DNA of 64,000 nucleotides from NCBI GenBank assembly GCA_963791545.1, contig CAWBSR010000017.1:186001-250000 (forward strand), written 5' to 3'. A program made the position numbers and the translations under genes. Every line of letters starts with the position of its first letter. The stretch's first letter is position 1. The stretch comes from JALYXV01 sp963791545. Its GTDB lineage: Bacteria > Actinomycetota > Acidimicrobiia > Acidimicrobiales > Palsa-688. The notes below the pieces were generated by a model that worked only from the letters and a program-made list of their open reading frames with translations, had not been told where the DNA came from and made no database searches. Of the stretch, positions 54,108 to 61,670 are shown piece after piece.

Positions 54108-54598
54108 TCACGCGATCAAGTTCAAAACGCCCTGGCCGCCGGCGGTCGCCCGATCGTAGAGAGCGGTGATCGCGTCAATGTAGCCAAACACCTCGTTGCG
54201 GGTTAACTCGTCGCCATAGTCACCCTGCCAATAGACGGTCACCCGCGATCGACGATGTCTTGATACCGACGACCGATGACGTCTCGATCGAGATCTCGAA
54301 GGGCCGGGGCGATTTCGGCCACCTCGGATGGCGTCACGAGCCAGAACGGCTGACCAGGAGGCGGACCCGGAACACTGAGGCGGTGCTGGGTGAAGATCAC
54401 CTGGCCGAGCGGACCTTCGCCGGGGCGCTCCTCGACAATCCCTGCAAAGAGGTAATGCAGACCATGCCAGAAGACCTCGACCCACAGCTCATCATCGTGG
54501 GATGGTTCGAAGTCCTGGAGTCGCCGACCGCCGCCGTCCGCGAGCATCCAGGCCGCGTCGGACGCCGAGATAGCGGTGATCCGTCCATTGACCGACAC
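54108..54598 (-). pseudogene. DUF1877-like protein, frame interrupted
   Basis: Part one (GTG 54598 to TGA at 54239): SVNGRITAISASDAAWMLAD, DELWVEVFWHGLHYLFAGIV, PFWLVTPSEVAEIAPALRDL. Part two in a shifted frame to 54108: VTVYWQGDYGDELTRNEVFG, YIDAITALYDRATAGGQGV. This order matches DUF1877 (TPxEVxxIAxxL ... L..FYxxAxxxGxxVL). The join needs one extra G in GCGGGTGACC at ~54243. DUF1877 proteins are often found near toxins. Confidence 0.62.
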
Positions 54599-54910
54599 GC
54601 CTGGAATCCTAAAGGGCAGCCGGTGACGCCCTGGGAACATCGCGGATCGAAGCACTGGTGGAGTCCATCTAGTTGAGCGCCCATGATCCAGGTCCCCTTC
54701 GTCCCGGAAGGGACTCCACCTCTTCGACTCCGAACCTGCCAGGCGAAGCACGTCCGGATCCGAGACACCCTCCCCGATGTCTCGACCCGAGTCGCCGACC
54801 TGGCCGACAGCGGGACACCCGCCAGGCTCGGCTCGACACTGACCCACGAACATGACGCTCGATTCGGTGCGTGCGACACGATCCCGTCTGCGCGGGGCAC
54901 AATGGTGGCG

Positions 54911-55108
54911 ATGAGCATCGGTGAGGAGCTGTTGGAGGAGCGCCAGCGACGACGTCGGGCCGGCGACCCTCGGATCACGCCCGAAGGGCGCGAGATCCTT
55001 TTGCGCCTCGTCTCGGGCGACCTGGTCGATGAGTTCCAAGCGGCCCTCGATGCCGTGTCAGCCGCCGATCCGTTGCTCGGCGGTGGCGACATCGACGACG
55101 ACGCTTGA
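54911..55108 (+). CDS. Antitoxin-like small protein
   Basis: 65 residues: SIGEELLEERQRRRRAGDPR, ITPEGREILLRLVSGDLVDE, ending in an acidic GGGDIDDDA tail. Basic N-half plus acidic end is usual for antitoxins paired with PIN-like toxins. It precedes the next gene by 15 bp on the same strand. No sure family. GTG 54902 three codons earlier also possible. Confidence 0.55.
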   Translation: MSIGEELLEERQRRRRAGDPRITPEGREILLRLVSGDLVDEFQAALDAVSAADPLLGGGDIDDDA

Positions 55109-55123
55109 GCCGGCGAGGGCGCC

Positions 55124-55540
55124 GTGATCGTGATCGACGAGTACCTCGCGGTGCGCGTCCTGCTCGCCCAATGGCCCGAGCGGCTACCCGCAGATGAGCT
55201 GGCTCTGCCCACCAGCCGACACTGGCGCCTCCTCCAAGCCCTCCATGGCGGCCGAGGCGGTCAGCTCTCCCAAATCCTCGCCCAGCTACCAGAACCGGAC
55301 CGGGCGGCCCTTCGCCATCCCCACCCAGAGGTCCTCCAGATCCTCGACCCCCGGCCTCTGCTCGACGACGCCGCGGCCATCGCCGCCCGCTATGGCGGCA
55401 CCGGCTGGCTGATCGCCGAGACCCTCGCGTCCGGTGTCGCCTACGGCTCCCAGCTGTGGTTCGGCGCCGAGCACAACATCGGGCGGCTCGTCGCTCGCGC
55501 CGCGCCCGAGCTCGGAGTTGCCGTCCACATCGCCAACTGA
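55124..55540 (+). CDS. PIN-like toxin candidate
   Basis: 138 residues. Starts IVIDEYLAVRVLLAQWPERL with an early Asp-Glu as in PIN nucleases, has PTSRHWRLLQALHGGRGGQL, LRHPHPEVLQILDPRPLLDD, TGWLIAETLASGVAYGSQLW and ends IGRLVARAAPELGVAVHIAN. The last part resembles the strand where PIN toxins carry the fourth acidic residue, though the usual TxDxxF is not seen. GTG 55124. Toxin role is inferred from gene pairing. Confidence 0.5.
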   Translation: MIVIDEYLAVRVLLAQWPERLPADELALPTSRHWRLLQALHGGRGGQLSQILAQLPEPDRAALRHPHPEVLQILDPRPLLDDAAAIAARYGGTGWLIAETLASGVAYGSQLWFGAEHNIGRLVARAAPELGVAVHIAN

Positions 55541-55743
55541 GCGTTATGTCGGCGGCGGGTTGCGATAGCCGTTCAGGCCGCCGCCAGCCCGCTACCGACC
55601 GCCGTCGGGGGTGTGTCATCTTCGGAGCCCGCATCCGCGCCTCCGCCGTTCGGGTCCGAGGCGCTTTCTGTGAAGCGTCGTGGCGTCGGGTCGGGTCCAC
55701 TTTGCGCAGACCGCTGCGGGTGTCCCCCATGGCGTGCCCGCCG

Positions 55744-55764
55744 CGTGCCCGTAGCACGGGCACG
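55744..55764. repeat. Perfect 9-bp palindrome near attR
   Basis: CGTGCCCGT (55744-55752), AGC, ACGGGCACG (55756-55764). GTGCCCGTAGC also occurs in the integrase 3' end (~40818) and just outside attR (~55987), so it may be a recombinase or Xis binding sequence. Confidence 0.5.
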
Positions 55765-55874
55765 AAAGGGTCTTCAGCGGTCGCCAGCGGTTACTGCCGA
55801 CGGACATGGAAACCCGGTCCGACCTGCTAGTTTGCAGAACCTCGCAGGTCAGCCACTCGTACAAAAATGCCTGT

Positions 55875-55925
55875 GCGCTACGTTCGCAACGTAGAAGTCG
55901 CCGGTTCAAGTCCGGTCACCTCCAC
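55875..55925. repeat. attR: 51-bp direct repeat
   Basis: Identical to 40685-40735. Here the tRNA 5' half is missing, so this is the attachment-site copy and not a functional tRNA gene. Confidence 0.95.
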
Positions 55926-56350
55926 CGCCGTGATCATGGTCTTTTGTCTACGGGGAAGGCCTCAGCTCGGTCGTCAGATCCCTTCCGTGCCCGTAGCGTT
56001 CGAAAACCCGAGCCCCGAGACGGGCCGGGTAGTCCCGGGTCCAGGAATGGTGGCGTGCCGGTGATCGATGTCGCGGCGCTGCGCCCTAAGGCTCACCAGC
56101 TGGAACCGGTGGCCGGGTGGCCGGGCTCCTCTGCGAGCTGGGATCGGCCAGCGTCGCAGCGCCCTGCGCCGACGTGCGCCTGCCGGTGGCGACCGTGGCC
56201 GGGTTGGCCACCACGGTGTAGCGGTCGGCGGAGGTGGGGCGGTGACAGAATCGACCCGCAGGCTTGACAGTCATGAGCCATCAGATTCGACATTCCGCTG
56301 CCGTTGTCAGGCATGCTCGGCGCAATATGAAACACGTTCGAAAGGGAGCG
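55926..56350. other. Non-coding region right of attR
   Basis: 425 bases. Includes a short integrase-tail match (55948-56025) and GC-rich sequence with GGTGGCCGGGTGGCCGGG repeats like those at 10710-10740. No gene convincingly supported. Confidence 0.45.
55948..56025 (-). pseudogene. Possible integrase C-terminal remnant outside attR
   Basis: The reverse strand reads ARLGARVFERYGHGRD to a stop at 55948, and the DNA closely matches the integrase 3' end at ~40815-40860 (GTGCCCGTAGCG...CCCCGAGACGGGC). Its position next to attR mirrors the integrase next to attL, so it may be the scar of a second element in tandem. Only 26 codons, so low certainty. Confidence 0.35.
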
Positions 56351-58147
56351 ATGCGAGAACTGGTGAACCGGGAAGTCCACTTCAAGGGCCATCGGCCGCG
56401 GCGGCGCCGGTCGGCAACCCTGGGCAGTGGTCTGGTCGCCATCCTTCTGGTGTCGGCGTGCAGCGGCGGTGGCGGGGGCGGTGGCGCATCGCCGGCCACA
56501 ACCCGGTCGGGGACCACGGGCCCGGCGACCAAGGGGGCTGACCCCGGTACCGTGTCCGCGGGTGATTCCTCGACCGCGGGGTACACGCCGACGAGTCCAC
56601 TGATCGCCGATTCCGGCTTCCGCCCAGACGCCAACGGCTTCCATTTCGAGAACTACGGCGCAAAGCTCTCATCCGGCGCCACGCCTACGAACCTGGTCGC
56701 GGACGACGTGCGCAGGATGTTCGGAGATGGTGTCTGCGCCGATGCGCAGTCGGGGAAATGTGACCTGAATCCCGAGGCCCAGGCCTGGATGGACCAGGCC
56801 AACGCCGCCATGGCCGGCGGTCACTGTGAGGGGTTCTCGATGGCGTCCCTCCTGCTGTGGACAGGGAAGCTCCAGCCGGACCCGCTGGGAGCGCCGGCGG
56901 CCCCTGCCATGGTGATCGACAACAACACGGTGCTTCAACGCCAGCTCGCGTACAACTTCATGTTCCAGAACCTGCCTGCAGTCCTCCAGCACCAGGTGCA
57001 CGGAACACCGAACGAGATCCTGAACACGCTGAAGCAGGTCCTGGTGCCCCACCCCACCGAGGCGTACACCCTCGGGATCTATAAGCCCGACCACACCGGC
57101 GGCCATGCTGTCACACCCTTTGCCATCGAGGATAAGGGGGGTGGCATGCAGAACCTGCTGATCTACGACAACAACTATCCCGGCGTCATCCGCAAGGTGT
57201 CGTTTGACACCAACGCCAACAGCTGGAGCTATGAGGCGTCGACCAATCCCAACGAACCGTCCGCCCTGTACACGGGCGACGCCAGTACCCCAGCACCGTC
57301 AATCGAGTTGGACCCCGCCTTCCCCGGTCTCGGAACCCAACCGTGCCCGTTCTGCGGGAAGGTCCCGGCGTCGGCCGGCAACTCGGCCCTCAGGACACCG
57401 GGGGCGACGCCGGCCCACCTCGCCGGCTTGAGGACGGATGTCGGGGCCCCGGCAACCGACGAGATCTGGCTCCAGGGCAGCGACACCGACCACGCCCACC
57501 TGCTGATCGCCGACGACAAGGGTGGCCAGATCGGCTTTGTCAACGGCGCCTTCGTCAGCAAGATGCCCGGGGCGACCGCAGAGTTCCAAAAGAGCGACCA
57601 AGACTGGAGGGCCAGCTCGGAGCCGACCTACTACGTCCCCGACGGGGTGAAATACACCATCACCGTTGATGGGACCAACCTCCAGTCCGCCGATGACACA
57701 TCGGTAGGGGTCATCGGCTCAAGCTTCGACCTGTCCGTCGACGGCATCACCATGAACCCCGGCGAGAAGGACACGCTCGTCGCCTCGCCGGACGCGACAC
57801 AACTGGCGTACACCTCGAGCCGGGCCGAGTCACCGACGCTCTCGTTAGCGGTCTCGGATACCAATGCGGACTACACGTTCGAGGTGATGGGTCTCTCCGA
57901 TGTGCCGGGCAGCACCACAACCCTGAAGCTGCCGGCGGAGGGCGCGGACCTTGTCATCGACACTGGCGCCTCGACGGGCCCGTCCAACGTGACCGTCAAA
58001 GTGCACCGGGAGGATGGCGAAGGGGTCAAGGACTTCATCGGGAAGGACATTCAGCTCGCCGCCGGGGAGCAGGCCGACCTGGCATTTGGCTCATGGACTG
58101 ATCCATCACAACCGCCGCCGATCCAAATCAAGCACGCTGGTGGTTAG
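56351..58147 (+). CDS. Lipoprotein with papain-like Cys/His/Asp signature
   Basis: 598 residues. Basic n-region (GHRPRRRRSATLG), hydrophobic stretch and lipobox VSAC (~37-40), then Gly/Ser/Thr linker. Catalytic-looking motifs: GGHCEGFSMASLLL with Cys (~158), GGHAVTPFAIED with His (~250) and LLIYDNNYPGV with Asp (~270), in the order Cys-His-Asp of papain-like peptidases. The C-terminal ~250 residues are beta-rich (VGVIGSSFDLSVDGITMNPG), without known domain names. ATG 56351 is preceded by AAAGGGAG; earlier ATGs lack this. Likely an extracellular cysteine protease or transpeptidase. Confidence 0.7.
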   Translation: MRELVNREVHFKGHRPRRRRSATLGSGLVAILLVSACSGGGGGGGASPATTRSGTTGPATKGADPGTVSAGDSSTAGYTPTSPLIADSGFRPDANGFHFENYGAKLSSGATPTNLVADDVRRMFGDGVCADAQSGKCDLNPEAQAWMDQANAAMAGGHCEGFSMASLLLWTGKLQPDPLGAPAAPAMVIDNNTVLQRQLAYNFMFQNLPAVLQHQVHGTPNEILNTLKQVLVPHPTEAYTLGIYKPDHTGGHAVTPFAIEDKGGGMQNLLIYDNNYPGVIRKVSFDTNANSWSYEASTNPNEPSALYTGDASTPAPSIELDPAFPGLGTQPCPFCGKVPASAGNSALRTPGATPAHLAGLRTDVGAPATDEIWLQGSDTDHAHLLIADDKGGQIGFVNGAFVSKMPGATAEFQKSDQDWRASSEPTYYVPDGVKYTITVDGTNLQSADDTSVGVIGSSFDLSVDGITMNPGEKDTLVASPDATQLAYTSSRAESPTLSLAVSDTNADYTFEVMGLSDVPGSTTTLKLPAEGADLVIDTGASTGPSNVTVKVHREDGEGVKDFIGKDIQLAAGEQADLAFGSWTDPSQPPPIQIKHAGG

Positions 58148-58214
58148 CCCAATCACCGGATAACACGAGGGGCATCATCGAGGTCGACCACCCCCCAACC
58201 CATGCCCGACGGCC

Positions 58215-58350
58215 GGGCCCGAGCGAGTGTGGCGCGTGCGGTTACGCCGGGCCCGAGCGAGTGTGGCGCGTGCGGTTACGCCGGGCCCGAGCGAGTGTGG
58301 CGCGTGCGGTTACGCCGGGCCCGAGCGAGTGTGGCGCGTGCGGTTACGCC
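58215..58350. repeat. 34-bp tandem repeat, four perfect copies
   Basis: Unit GGGCCCGAGCGAGTGTGGCG + CGTGCGGTTACGCC starts at 58215, 58249, 58283 and 58317, with a partial fifth GGGCCC at 58351. Contiguous, no spacers, so not a CRISPR array. 34 is not a multiple of three, arguing against coding. Confidence 0.95.
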
Positions 58351-58369
58351 GGGCCCAACAAGTCGTCAT

Positions 58370-58510
58370 GATCGCCGATGCCCTCGGCTGGCCCCCCGCC
58401 CCACCCTGATCGCCGATGCCCTCGGCTGGCCCCCCGCCCCACCCTGATCGCCAAGGCCCGGGCTGGCCCCCCGCCCCACCCTGATCGCCAAGGCCCGGGC
58501 TGGCCCCCCA
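58370..58510. repeat. 37/38-bp tandem repeat, four copies in two sequence types
   Basis: Units start at 58370, 58408, 58446 and 58483 (GATCGCCGATGCCCTCGGCT and GATCGCCAAGGCCCGGGCTG types, each ending in a CCCCCCGCCCCACCCT block). Directly after the 34-bp array. Confidence 0.92.
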
Positions 58511-58511
58511 G

Positions 58512-58563
58512 AAGCGTTTTGCCAAAAAGTGGTGTCAGGACAACACTTTTTGGCAAAACGCTT
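58512..58563. repeat. Perfect 20-bp inverted repeat with 12-base loop
   Basis: AAGCGTTTTGCCAAAAAGTG (58512-58531) and its exact complement at 58544-58563, loop GTGTCAGGACAA. Inner bases can add TGTC/GACA pairs. Much AT-richer than its setting. Could be a strong terminator, a replication/partition or recombination site, or a MITE-like unit. Confidence 0.95.
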
Positions 58564-58670
58564 ACTGAGTGGTCGGGCCAGAGCCGTTCGGGCGCTGGGA
58601 TGTCGTGGATCTCGGTGCCGATCGCGGCGGCCCGCTCCGCGCCATGCCCATCCCTGAGGACGAGCCTCGC

Positions 58671-58849
58671 TCAGGAACGGGCGACGACCTCGAAGTCGCC
58701 GATGAAAGAGGGGTACAGGAGAAGACGATGTTGTACCGTCCGGCTTCGAGAGCGAGCCTCTGGCTGGGGTTCGCCATCGGAAAACCACCTTGGCTCGGGA
58801 CGGTGAACTGGCCGACAAGATGGCCGTCGGATGAGACCGACGCCGCCAT
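58671..58849 (-). pseudogene. Fragment of a beta-rich protein, frame interrupted
   Basis: Reverse strand reads SSDGHLVGQFTVPSQGGFPM, ALEAGRYNIVFSCTPL and, after a frame change, SFIGDFEVVARS then stop at 58671. The pieces look like the end of a secreted beta-sandwich protein. No start signal or upstream domain found. Confidence 0.3.
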
Positions 58850-59156
58850 CGCGGCGTCCGCCCCTGAACCTCGTGGACCCGGGCGTCCTCGGACGGTACC
58901 GGCCCGCCGCCGGGACCCGGGGCCTCTGGCCGGGGAGCCGGTGCCCTGAGGCCCGCGGGTTGGTCCTGGTGGGTACCGGGACTACTCCGCGGGCCCGGGG
59001 CCCGCCTGTCTTCGACTACTACCCAGAGGGTGGTCGAGCACCGGAGGGCGCAGGAGGGGGGAATCCCGCGCCGGACGAGGTGACAACGCTCCTGGGGGGC
59101 AATGCGAGCTCGACGCCCGTCCACCTCCGGTTCCCGACAACGGTCATGGTAATCTT

Positions 59157-59174
59157 TTGTGAAAACTTTCACAA
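59157..59174. promoter_or_regulatory. 18-bp palindrome, candidate operator
   Basis: TTGTGAAA-AC-TTTCACAA in a locally AT-rich segment (59150-59200), about 430 bp upstream of the TraB-like gene. Symmetry and composition suggest a repressor site, but no adjacent regulator gene is seen. Confidence 0.45.
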
Positions 59175-59605
59175 TAGTTTGGGACGAATTTTTCCGGGGT
59201 CGGCTGAAAACGCCCGCAGGCCGCCGTTGACCGGCGCCCGACAACAAGCCGGGAGCCGGCCCCAAAAAAAAGGAGCCTCAATTTGAGCCTCGCCGCTGCC
59301 GGGCTATCTAATTGGCTCTTGGTAGGCCGACGAGGGTGGTTCGCCATTATCAGGAACCAGCTTGGGATCGGGGCCCCTGGGTGCCCCGCGACGTCCACGA
59401 GGAGCGGGTGATGCGCCGCCCCCTCGCCCTGCCTGCCGCCTCGGGAGGCCCCGGAGCCCCCGTCGCTCCCGGGGGACGTGGGGGGCAGCGGGTAGAGGTG
59501 GCATTGGTCGTCGACCCCGCCGAGAAGCGGAGTGGTTTGTGCCCCGCGCCCGGTCGGCGCTGGTGGGGCAGCCGTTGGGCGGCCGTGCCCGGGAGCACTC
59601 CCGCC

Positions 59606-60310
59606 ATGCGCATCCGGGGGAGCCGGGTGGCCACCGCGGTGCGAACCCTCGTACATCCGAGGACGCACCGCGTCGTCACCCTTGTCGGAACCATGCACAT
59701 CGGCGAAGCCCGGTACTTCGAGGAACTGTCGGCGGTGGTGGAGGGCCTGTCCGCCTCGGGCGCCGAGGTCCACGTGGAGGGCATCAGCCACCGTTACGAC
59801 GACTACATGCGCAAGTGGGAACGCAACTGCCTGGTCGCGGCCGACGGCTGGGCCCATCCGGAGACGATCGGCGCTGCCACCTCGCTCGGCGTCGAATCCC
59901 AGGGCGTCCGCATGCGCCTTCCCGAGGAGGCCCGCAACATCGACCTCAGCCACGTCGAACTCCTCCGAGGGGTCGGGTGGGACAACTACCGGCGCCTGTT
60001 CGCCCCCCGCCTGGCCGAGCCGTCGGGACGCCGCGCCGGGCCCGTGGTGCGCCGGGCCATCAGCTTCGAGTTCCGCCACCGGGGCGCCCTCGACCGGCTG
60101 CGATCGCTTCGTGGCCGCCACCGCACGATGAACCAGGTGGTGATCCGGGACCGGAACCGAATCGCCTTCGCGGGGGCAGTCGAGGCTCTCGCCCGAGGCG
60201 ATGTCGTGCTGGTGTGGGGCGCCGACCATCTCCCCGGCCTGGCCCGGCTGTTTTCGCTGCAGGGTTTCCACCTCCGCCGCGAGACCTGGTTCGAAGCCTG
60301 CCAGATCTGA
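59606..60310 (+). CDS. TraB/PrgY/GumN-family protein
   Basis: 234 residues. VVTLVGTMHIGEARYFEELS (first TraB motif GTxHxG), GAEVHVEGISHRYDDYM (Glu), and C-terminal MNQVVIRDRNRIAFAGAVEA then VVLVWGADHLPGLARLFSLQ (GxxHxxG). These motifs correspond to the Tiki/TraB metalloprotease-like fold. ATG 59606 begins the domain; no signal peptide or membrane helix. Biological target unknown. Confidence 0.85.
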   Translation: MRIRGSRVATAVRTLVHPRTHRVVTLVGTMHIGEARYFEELSAVVEGLSASGAEVHVEGISHRYDDYMRKWERNCLVAADGWAHPETIGAATSLGVESQGVRMRLPEEARNIDLSHVELLRGVGWDNYRRLFAPRLAEPSGRRAGPVVRRAISFEFRHRGALDRLRSLRGRHRTMNQVVIRDRNRIAFAGAVEALARGDVVLVWGADHLPGLARLFSLQGFHLRRETWFEACQI

Positions 60311-60319
60311 CGACCGGGC

Positions 60320-61246
60320 CTACCCCCCCGCCTCGAGGGCGCCTCGATCCCAGCCCGCCAGCTCTGCGGCCGCTTCATAGGTGCTTTGGAAGAAGCAGAG
60401 CAGGGTGGCATCGGGGTCCTCGGCGGTGCGAACGGCGGTGTACGGCAGGACGAACTCGCCCAGCGCGGTGTCATAGACCGCCGCCGCCGGCTCCACCGGC
60501 CATTCCGCGAAGCGCTCCGGCTCGGGATAGGCATAGGCGTAGAACATTCCCTCCTGGCCGCCGCCGGGCCAGAAGCCGCAGCTGGACACCTCCTGGTTGT
60601 ACGCCATCTCCTGCACCCGATCGGGGCAGTTAGGCACTCCTCCCGGGTGTCGCGGCGCCCGGTTACCCGAGAAGCGAGTCGTGGCCAGGTCGGCGCCCCC
60701 CCAGAAGAAGTGCACCGGACTGGCCTTGCCGACGAACCGGGCCCGGAAGTCGTGCATCACCCGGTGTGCCTGGACCAGGGCCTGCCAGAACCGCTGGGCG
60801 GCGGCGGGATTGTAGGAGGCGTGCTCCTCGTCCTCGGGGAAGGGTATGGCCACCGCCACCTCGACCGGCCGGGGGAAGATCCGCACCGGGATCTCGAGGT
60901 CCTCGAGCGCCGCCATGATCGCGGCGTAGAAACTGGCGACCGACCGAGGCTCGAGCGCCACCGTACGCAGCTCGTCGTCGGTTGTCCGCAGTTCGACAAC
61001 GTGGTGGAGGAAGTCGAACTCGATCTCCAGCCCCCGCCCTCCGGTGTGCATCAAGGAGGTGGTGAGCCCGCGGGCCGATACATACAGCGGGACCTGCCAC
61101 CACTGGTTGACCATCGGCTCCAGCGCCATACGGATCTTCCCGACCACCTGGGTCCACAGCTGCAACGTGTCCCGGGTGTCCTCCCACGGCGCCAAGGTCA
61201 GCTCGGGCCACCATCGGCTTGATCCGCCACCCCCGCCGGTCGTCAT
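60320..61246 (-). CDS. DUF5996 family protein
   Basis: About 308 residues. WWPELTLAPWEDTRDTLQLW, GKIRMALEPMVNQWWQVPLY, SARGLTTSLM, IEFDFLHHVVELRTTDDELR, SPVHFFWGGADLATTRFSG, FWPGGGQEGMFYAYAYPEPE and FVLPYTAVRTAEDPDATLLC are the conserved blocks. Function of the family is unknown. Convergent with the TraB-like gene (9 bp apart). Start ATG 61246. Confidence 0.85.
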   Translation of the reverse strand: MTTGGGGGSSRWWPELTLAPWEDTRDTLQLWTQVVGKIRMALEPMVNQWWQVPLYVSARGLTTSLMHTGGRGLEIEFDFLHHVVELRTTDDELRTVALEPRSVASFYAAIMAALEDLEIPVRIFPRPVEVAVAIPFPEDEEHASYNPAAAQRFWQALVQAHRVMHDFRARFVGKASPVHFFWGGADLATTRFSGNRAPRHPGGVPNCPDRVQEMAYNQEVSSCGFWPGGGQEGMFYAYAYPEPERFAEWPVEPAAAVYDTALGEFVLPYTAVRTAEDPDATLLCFFQSTYEAAAELAGWDRGALEAGG

Positions 61247-61255
61247 CCGCCCACC

Positions 61256-61432
61256 GTGTCCCGCCTCCCGAACCCCCACCGGCCCACCCCGGCCACCGGG
61301 CCGACCAGCATCAAGGCTGCGGCGGTACTCGGGTTGGGACTGGCCGCGGGTGCCGAGGCGATGGGCGACAGTACCGAACTGTCGGCCAAGAGGCGGTTAC
61401 TCGTGGTCACGGGGACTCGCCGATGTCCTTGA
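61256..61432 (+). CDS. Possible small protein (58 aa)
   Basis: GTG 61256 opens a frame reading SIKAAAVLGLGLAAGAEAMG, then DSTELSAKRRLLVVTGTRRC, to TGA 61430-61432. It has a short hydrophobic stretch and begins just outside the divergent DUF5996 gene, but overlaps the end of the opposite gene by 26 bp. No homologue recognised. Confidence 0.3.
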   Translation: MSRLPNPHRPTPATGPTSIKAAAVLGLGLAAGAEAMGDSTELSAKRRLLVVTGTRRCP

Positions 61433-61652
61433 GGGCGGTGGCCAGGGCGGCTCGCAACCGCCGGGTCGACGCCGGCGAGAAGTGGCCGACCACACCCGTG
61501 CCCGGCCGCCCCGCTTCCTCGACGGTCAACTCGATGCGCAACCCGTCACAGGGGTCGCAGTCGTCGAGCGCCGCCACCGCCCACGCCACCCGGGCCCGCT
61601 CCGGGTCATCAGCGGGATGATCGTCGAGGCCGTAGTCGGCAAGCTTCTTCAT
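61407..61652 (-). CDS. Hypothetical small protein
   Basis: 81 residues: KKLADYGLDDHPADDPERAR, VAALDDCDPCDGLRIELTVE, GTGVVGHFSPASTRRLRAAL. A CDPC pair could bind metal. No name can be given. Lies 18 bp downstream of the anti-sigma gene on the same strand, so probably co-transcribed with the sigma/anti-sigma pair. Confidence 0.65.
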   Translation of the reverse strand: MKKLADYGLDDHPADDPERARVAWAVAALDDCDPCDGLRIELTVEEAGRPGTGVVGHFSPASTRRLRAALATALKDIGESP

Positions 61653-61670
61653 GCCCGCATTCTGGCGTCG

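Larger units (their letters stand above)
40685..55925. mobile_element. Integrative (mobilizable) element in tRNA-Ala, about 15.2 kb, decayed
   Basis: Bounded by the 51-bp repeats. Contents in order: integrase (broken), unknown gene, broken lipoprotein, IS21 relic, YbjN gene, effector-like gene, broken zinc-ribbon-type gene, MobF relaxase-helicase, IS3, excisionase-like HTH, HTH fragment, SMI1-like gene, broken DUF1877 gene, toxin-antitoxin-like pair. No coupling protein or type IV secretion genes are present, so it resembles a mobilizable rather than self-transmissible element. Base composition is slightly lower in GC in parts (42.7-43.5 kb). Confidence 0.92.
58564..59605. other. Gene-poor region with a broken gene fragment
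   Basis: About 1 kb with no complete gene I can support: a reverse-strand fragment (58671-58849), an AT-rich patch with an 18-bp palindrome (59157-59174) and a run of eight A at ~59263-59271. Confidence 0.5.

Noticed and set aside
55861..55925. Second tRNA-Ala
   Set aside because: Only the 3' two-thirds of the tRNA is present (no acceptor 5' strand or D arm); it is the attR copy.
58215..58350. CRISPR-like regular repeats
   Set aside because: Units are contiguous with no spacers and no cas genes nearby.
58569..58949. 126-codon plus-strand frame
   Set aside because: No ribosome site, no domain; the opposite strand holds a more protein-like fragment.
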